From NCBI GenBank assembly GCA_942159475.1, contig OW804096.1, positions 138,259,972 to 138,323,971 of the forward strand: a stretch of 64,000 nucleotides of DNA, read 5' to 3'. Made by a program: the position numbers and the translations under genes. This DNA is from Sthenelais limicola (lineage: Eukaryota > Annelida > Polychaeta > Phyllodocida > Sigalionidae). Each line of letters starts with the position of its first letter. The first letter of the stretch is position 1. Shown piece by piece: positions 60,075 to 64,000 of this stretch. The notes below the pieces were generated by a model. It worked only from the letters and a program-made list of their open reading frames with translations. It made no database searches and had not been told where the DNA came from.

Positions 60075-60144
60075 TTCCTATAGTTTAAAGAGAATATGAC
60101 GTTACCTCAAGTTGGAGCAAAAACCTAACTTGGAAATGTGAAGC

Positions 60145-60150
60145 TTTATT
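60145..60150 (-). terminator. Poly(A) signal (TTTATT on plus) of the RecQ gene
   Basis: AATAAA on the minus strand, 49 bases downstream of the helicase stop codon at 60199-60201. It lies between the plus-gene stop and the plus-gene poly(A) signal. Confidence 0.5.
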
Positions 60151-60164
60151 ATGAAAATTTTCTG

Positions 60165-60170
60165 AATAAA
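60165..60170 (+). terminator. Poly(A) signal AATAAA of the DUF6589 gene
   Basis: AATAAA lies 91 bases after the TAA stop at 60072-60074. It falls just before the stop codon of the opposing helicase gene, so the two 3' UTRs probably overlap. Confidence 0.55.
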
Positions 60171-60198
60171 ATTTTTAAAAATTTGAATTTATAAACTG

Positions 60199-63130
60199 TT
60201 ACTTACAAAGATATCCGAGTCCTGTATGTATTGATCTTTTTGGACAGGAGCAATTGCTTCGGCAGGCAGCGCAACAACAGCACTGATGGCAATGGCTGAG
60301 AGCATTCCCCACAATAGGTTGAACTTTACCTTCTACCGTAAATGATTTCATTATGGCTGCGCGTGTACAGGGCGATTCAAAGACGGCCCTCATGTTGACC
60401 CCTTCCTTGTACTTGGTTCGGGACGTCCTGTAGGTAATAGCCCATCCCTGCCCCCCATCTCGGCTGCACCGTCCCACCTCCTGCCAGTACTGCAGGACTG
60501 AAGTGGGTGATCCCCAGTGCACCACCATCCGGATATCTTCTACCTGTACCCCCAGTCCAAAGGACATGGTAGCAACCAAAATACGAATATTCCCCCCTTC
60601 CTTAAAGACAGCCTCAATCCGAGTGCGGCTAGCAGTATCTACCCCAGAGTGATACATCTCAAACATCCTCATATCTGGACGATATGACCCATCTCTATAG
60701 CCTTCCTCATCAAGTTCATCAGATAGCCAGTGATAAATCTCCTTACAAATGCGGATGTTTGGCACATATACCAAAATCTTGGGTAAAGATATACCCTGCT
60801 CCCTTAGCCCCTTGAGAACCCATGACAGATGGGATTCATATTCTTCGCTTACTGATCTGTGGCTGATATAGATATTGGGCCTATAAAAGAGCAAGAATAG
60901 CGAGTATGTGAAAAATGTAATTCATGACTATCTATGAGGGAATGTAATTCATGGCTATCTATGAGAGAATAGAATTTGGGTAGTGTCTCATGAATTCAAA
61001 CATATTTGTCAGTTATACTTAAGCATTGATCAAGAAAGTTTATTCAGTATTTTAAACAACAATAAGGTATTACGGTTTGCAGGCAAGTTTATACTTCAGA
61101 CTCTATCAAACACACATTACTATTGAACTAGGGCTGTAGCAAGTGATGTACCGGTAGTACATAAATAAGCTTATTATTAAGTATTTGAAAATTACTGATT
61201 AATTAAGAATACTGTCACAATTAGCTTAGATCATGTTATATAGGTGTTCATCTAACCTATTTGGACTGCGCGAGAGTACTGAGGTGGTCTCCTCTTGCAG
61301 CAGCAAGCATTTGTAGATGTCCTGTTGGATTGACTCTGTAATTGTCCCTGTCAATGCCATGACAGGAACAGGTAAAATAGCCACTAAGCTGCGGACCTGT
61401 CTATACGATGGTCGGAAATCCAATCCCCTGAAATAGTGAGAAATTATATGTAAAGCAAAGAAGGAAAATAATACGAATAGAAATAGGTTTTTTTAAGAAA
61501 ATTTGATCAAGGACGTTGAATGAAATAGAAATTGTATTCTTATAGATTGTTGCAGCAAGTACTAGTAATTTGACTTACTCACCATTCTGATATACAATGC
61601 GCCTCATCATACGCTTGCAAACAGAGCTGGCCTCCCTCTGCCAGTGAAATAATAACAGATCGCCACTCCTCTTGTAAAATTGCTTCTGGTGTTGCAAATA
61701 ATAATGAAGCTTCACCAGTTCTAATAAGGTCTGGAATTGAACAGTATTTTTTGATGTCAAATTTTCGTGTTCCCACCTTTTTAGGAGTTATCTGTACATA
61801 CATAGGTTAAGTATCTTTTGATATTGAATAAAGTTTCGAATTAGTTCATCAAAAATATTTTTATGATTGTGTTATGTCTTGACAATATCAGAAATTATTA
61901 AAACCAACCTCTGTCCTTTGCGGTCATTTCTCCCATTATGGCAGCAGCAGATATCCCATTTGATTCCAATGCCTTTATTTGGTCCCTTATCAGGCTTTTC
62001 AGGGGACTTATAATAAGGGCGCACTTGTGGTTTCCACTACTCTAGAACAACCAAAATATTGATTTTTGAAGGGCATGTATTTTAATATTTGGTGTGGTTC
62101 CTCCAAAAATGCTGGAGGCCAGTCAAAGGATTAAAAAATGTGTTGTTCAAGCATTATTAACAATATCATTCATAATTAATTGAATAGTAAAAACTGTACA
62201 TGGCAGGGCTCACGAAAATGTCATTTTACCTATAAAACGTAGCAAGTCCGCATTGTCTGTTTCTGAGTTACATTGCAAAATGTGAAAAAATACCCGATTT
62301 TCCCATAGCCTAGGCAGTGGCCTTCGATTTGGTGACATGGTCAACTTCAAATGACCACCACATTTTTTCTACCCCTGTGGCGATTACATTTTATTTATTA
62401 AAACTGTAGCTCATGACCTTGACTATATGTGTAGAAAAAATGGGGGAGATCGCATTATTTGTTTCTGAGTTACATTGCAAAATGTGAAAAAATACCCGAT
62501 TTTCCCATAGCCTAGGCAGTGGCCTTCGATTTGGTGACATGGTCAACTTCAAATGACCACCACATTTTTTCTACCCCTGTGGCGATTACATTTTATTTAT
62601 TAAAACTGTAGCTCATGACCTTGATTATATGTGTAGAAAAAATGGGGGAGATCGCATTATTTGTTTCTGAGTTACAAGCAAAATGATCCACGCTCCACCT
62701 TTGGACACTGGCTTGACACGCCCCTCTACCGTATAGTTTGTAATGACGGCGTCGTCATGGCAGGTGTACAAACGTTTCTTCGGTCATGAAGTTGTTTTTT
62801 TTAAAGTGGACATTTTCTTGAGCCCTGGCCTATATATATAGATATTCATACGAATTTGGGGAAATGTTTCTAGCCTTATCATTGGCTGAGATATGATATC
62901 ACCGAAATAAAATTTAAAAAACGTTACGTAATAACTTTTTCACCACCTACCTTTGACAAAATCAGTGGCGGCAGAACGTAGCAGAAGGATTTTCCAAATC
63001 CTGTAGGTAGTGAAATGAGTTGATCATACCCTTTTGTCACTCTCACTATCGCCTCCACTTGCTCAGGTTTCAGTTCGTGTGAAAACACATCTAACTCCTT
63101 ATAAACTTTGATAACATCGGCCGATTCCAT
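60199..63130 (-). CDS. RecQ-family DNA helicase, 5 exons, possible frame break between exons 2 and 3
   Basis: Minus-strand exons: 63130-62951, 62041-61909, 61791-61583, 61427-61257, 60880-60199; about 457 aa. SF2 helicase motifs occur in order: motif 0 (KPEQ, Q24), Walker A LPTGFGKS (41-48), Ia ISPLKSL, motif II DEAHCISEW, the RecQ-typical WGLDFRPSYR across the exon 3/4 junction, motif III MALTGT, motif V ILVATMSFGLGV and motif VI YWQEVGRCSRDG. The C-terminus has a cysteine-rich RecQ-type zinc region (CTRAAIMKSF followed by a CC.CCAAC cluster). There is no HRDC domain, so it is a short RecQ. Introns 1, 3 and 4 are canonical with matching phases. Exon 2 ends in phase 1 at AGAG|GTTGG but exon 3 needs phase 0: joined as such, a stop appears at once. 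A GC donor at 61922|61921 would restore phase 0; otherwise a 1-base indel or an assembly error is implied. It probably unwinds DNA during movement of the element. Confidence 0.8.
62247..62690. repeat. 202-bp tandem repeat, two copies plus the start of a third, in helicase intron 1
   Basis: TTTCTGAGTTACATTGCAAA recurs with a period of exactly 202 bases at about 62260 and 62462, and its start recurs near 62664. Copies one and two differ at very few bases, so the duplication is recent. It lies wholly within intron 1 (62042-62950) of the RecQ gene. Confidence 0.85.
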
Positions 63131-63469
63131 GGTCGTCTGCTGCGTGGAACGTCTACCGCCGCGGCGCGCAAAAGTAGCCTAGTAGTAATCGGGTGGTTTG
63201 TTCTGCCTGCTTGAGAATCACTTCCGGTACCCACAACGCATTGCACCATTGTTTTGAAAGTCGCGCCAACTTTGGTCAGAATCATCGCTACCGAAAACGT
63301 TCTCACTTATTAAAACTAATCGGCGATCAGGTATTATTTTTTGCTCTGCACATTTGTCAACATATATAATTGCATTGGGGACATAAGATATCGGTAGTCA
63401 AAGCGTTTTTCTATTATATCTCTACTCGGCCATAAGTGGCTCAGTAAATACCACTGTTCGTGCGGTTCT
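63131..63469 (-). promoter_or_regulatory. Presumed 5' flank and promoter region of the RecQ gene
   Basis: About 340 bases between the helicase ATG and the right terminal hairpin. A GC-rich stretch (63140-63170) precedes the ATG on the minus strand. No defined promoter motif recognised. Short open frames here are not supported as genes. Confidence 0.3.
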
Positions 63470-63512
63470 GCTCCCAGACCCTCCGTAGGTTAGGGTCTGG
63501 GAGCCCGGGCTA
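63470..63512. repeat. Right terminal region with perfect 13-bp hairpin and terminal palindrome
   Basis: A perfect 13-bp stem (63470-63482 with 63492-63504, arm GCTCCCAGACCCT) closes a 9-base loop. It runs directly into the palindrome AGCCCGGGCT (63502-63511) and ends in CTA, or CTAA if the next base is counted. The left end has no equally strong stem, so the two ends are structurally unequal. Confidence 0.6.
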
Positions 63513-63521
63513 ACCACCACT
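63513..63521. repeat. Right copy of putative 9-bp target site duplication
   Basis: ACCACCACT follows CCCGGGCTA and is identical to the 9 bases left of the element. The satellite continues from here. Confidence 0.55.
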
Positions 63522-64000
63522 ATACACTGCCACCACCACTATACACTGCCACCACCACCACTATACACTGCCACCACACCACCACTATACACTGCCACCA
63601 CCACTATACACTGTCACCACCACTATACACTGCCACCACCACTATACACTGCCACCACACCACCACTATACACTGCCACCACCACTATACACTGCCACCA
63701 CCACCACTATACACTGCCACCACCACCACTATACACTGCCACCACACCACCACTATACACTGCCACCACACCACCACTATACACTGCCACCACCACCACT
63801 ATACACTGCCACACTGCCACCACCACTATACACTGCCACCACACCACCACTATACACTGCCACCACCACTATACACTGCCACCACCACCACTATACACTG
63901 CCACCACCACCACTATACACTGCCACACCACCACCACTATACACCACCACACCACCACTATACACTGCCACACCACCACTATACACTGCCACCACCACTA
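63513..64000. repeat. Minisatellite, right part (continues beyond the window)
   Basis: The same CACTATACACTGCCAC array resumes immediately after the transposon end and runs to the window edge. It is the displaced remainder of the 47-52 kb array. Confidence 0.95.

Larger units (their letters stand above)
51754..63512. mobile_element. 11.76-kb DUF6589 + RecQ transposon-like element inserted in a minisatellite
   Basis: The unit interrupts a single minisatellite: the CACTATACACTGCCAC array runs up to its left edge and resumes at its right edge. The left end reads TAGCCCGAG and the right end read on the other strand is TAGCCCGGG, a 9-bp inverted repeat with one mismatch (10 bp if a T shared with the satellite is counted). 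ACCACCACT occurs immediately on both sides (51745-51753 and 63513-63521), as expected for a 9-bp target duplication, although a 4- or 7-bp reading (with TTAG as the end) is also possible because the target is repetitive. Inside are a nine-exon DUF6589/PHD gene on the plus strand and a five-exon RecQ-like helicase on the minus strand, convergent, with non-coding ends of 0.37 kb on each side. The good state of both genes suggests a recent insertion. That it moves by its own proteins is inference; the insertion itself is well supported. Confidence 0.8.

Noticed and set aside
61575..61760. Alternative 61-codon frame over helicase exon 3
   Set aside because: Shadow of the DEAH-box exon in another frame.
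63091..63306. 71-codon minus-strand frame upstream of the helicase
   Set aside because: It overlaps the true helicase start in another frame and has no recognisable similarity.
51754..63512. Helitron identity
   Set aside because: The 3' end CTAA and nearby hairpin are suggestive, but the helicase is RecQ type, not the PIF1 type of Helitrons. There is no Rep domain, the ends are inverted repeats, and a flanking duplication seems present.
51754..63512. Crypton identity
   Set aside because: No tyrosine recombinase motif seen, and the element has inverted ends.

Overview
This is AT-rich animal (metazoan) genomic DNA. It has GT-AG introns, nuclear tRNA genes with internal promoters, LINE 3' tails and a very high density of small inverted-repeat elements. 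A dispersed GTGAGTGAGTGAG... hairpin repeat recalls repeats common in mollusc genomes, so a marine invertebrate, perhaps a mollusc, is my guess. The sequence does not prove it.

From 1 to about 47 kb I find no convincing protein-coding host gene. This part is a mosaic of non-autonomous DNA transposons, tandem arrays and LINE remnants. Family A is about 240 bp, has ends TGGGTCAGATTTTC..., a TA target duplication, about 43 copies or fragments and at least three internal subfamilies. Family B is about 400 bp with ends TGTGATGTGTTTCAGG..., in about 24 copies or fragments. Family C is about 350-470 bp with ends TAGGGGA.TTGCAT, in nine copies. Rarer elements are D (hairpin repeat), E (PIF/Harbinger-like with a TTA duplication), a hAT-like element, a fold-back element and several palindromes. 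Nested insertions give a relative chronology. Two identical tRNA-Arg(TCT) genes lie at 10.0 and 19.6 kb. Tandem arrays include a 52-bp minisatellite that runs into a 200-N assembly gap, a 24-copy 30-bp array, a 22-bp array grown inside a family B element, and long purine/pyrimidine tracts.

From 47.25 kb to the end of the window is a minisatellite built on CACTATACACTGCCAC. It is split by one 11.76-kb unit (51,754-63,512). The unit begins TAGCCCGAG, ends CCCGGGCTA, and is flanked by the 9-bp sequence ACCACCACT on both sides. I interpret it as a large, nearly intact DNA transposon. It carries two spliced genes arranged tail to tail. The plus-strand gene has nine exons (about 911 aa): an N-terminal C4 zinc module, a DUF6589-type domain with a possible D-D-E triad, and an ING-like PHD finger inserted in the middle. 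The minus-strand gene has five exons (about 457 aa) and encodes a RecQ-family helicase with the main motifs (0, I, Ia, II, III, V, VI) recognisable. Nine exons of the first gene join in frame through canonical introns. The helicase has one reading-phase conflict between exons 2 and 3.

The working model is that the DUF6589 protein is the recombinase/transposase, the RecQ protein helps DNA unwinding or repair at the ends, and the PHD finger may tether the complex to marked chromatin. The gene structures and the insertion into the satellite are read from the sequence; the mobilisation model is inference.
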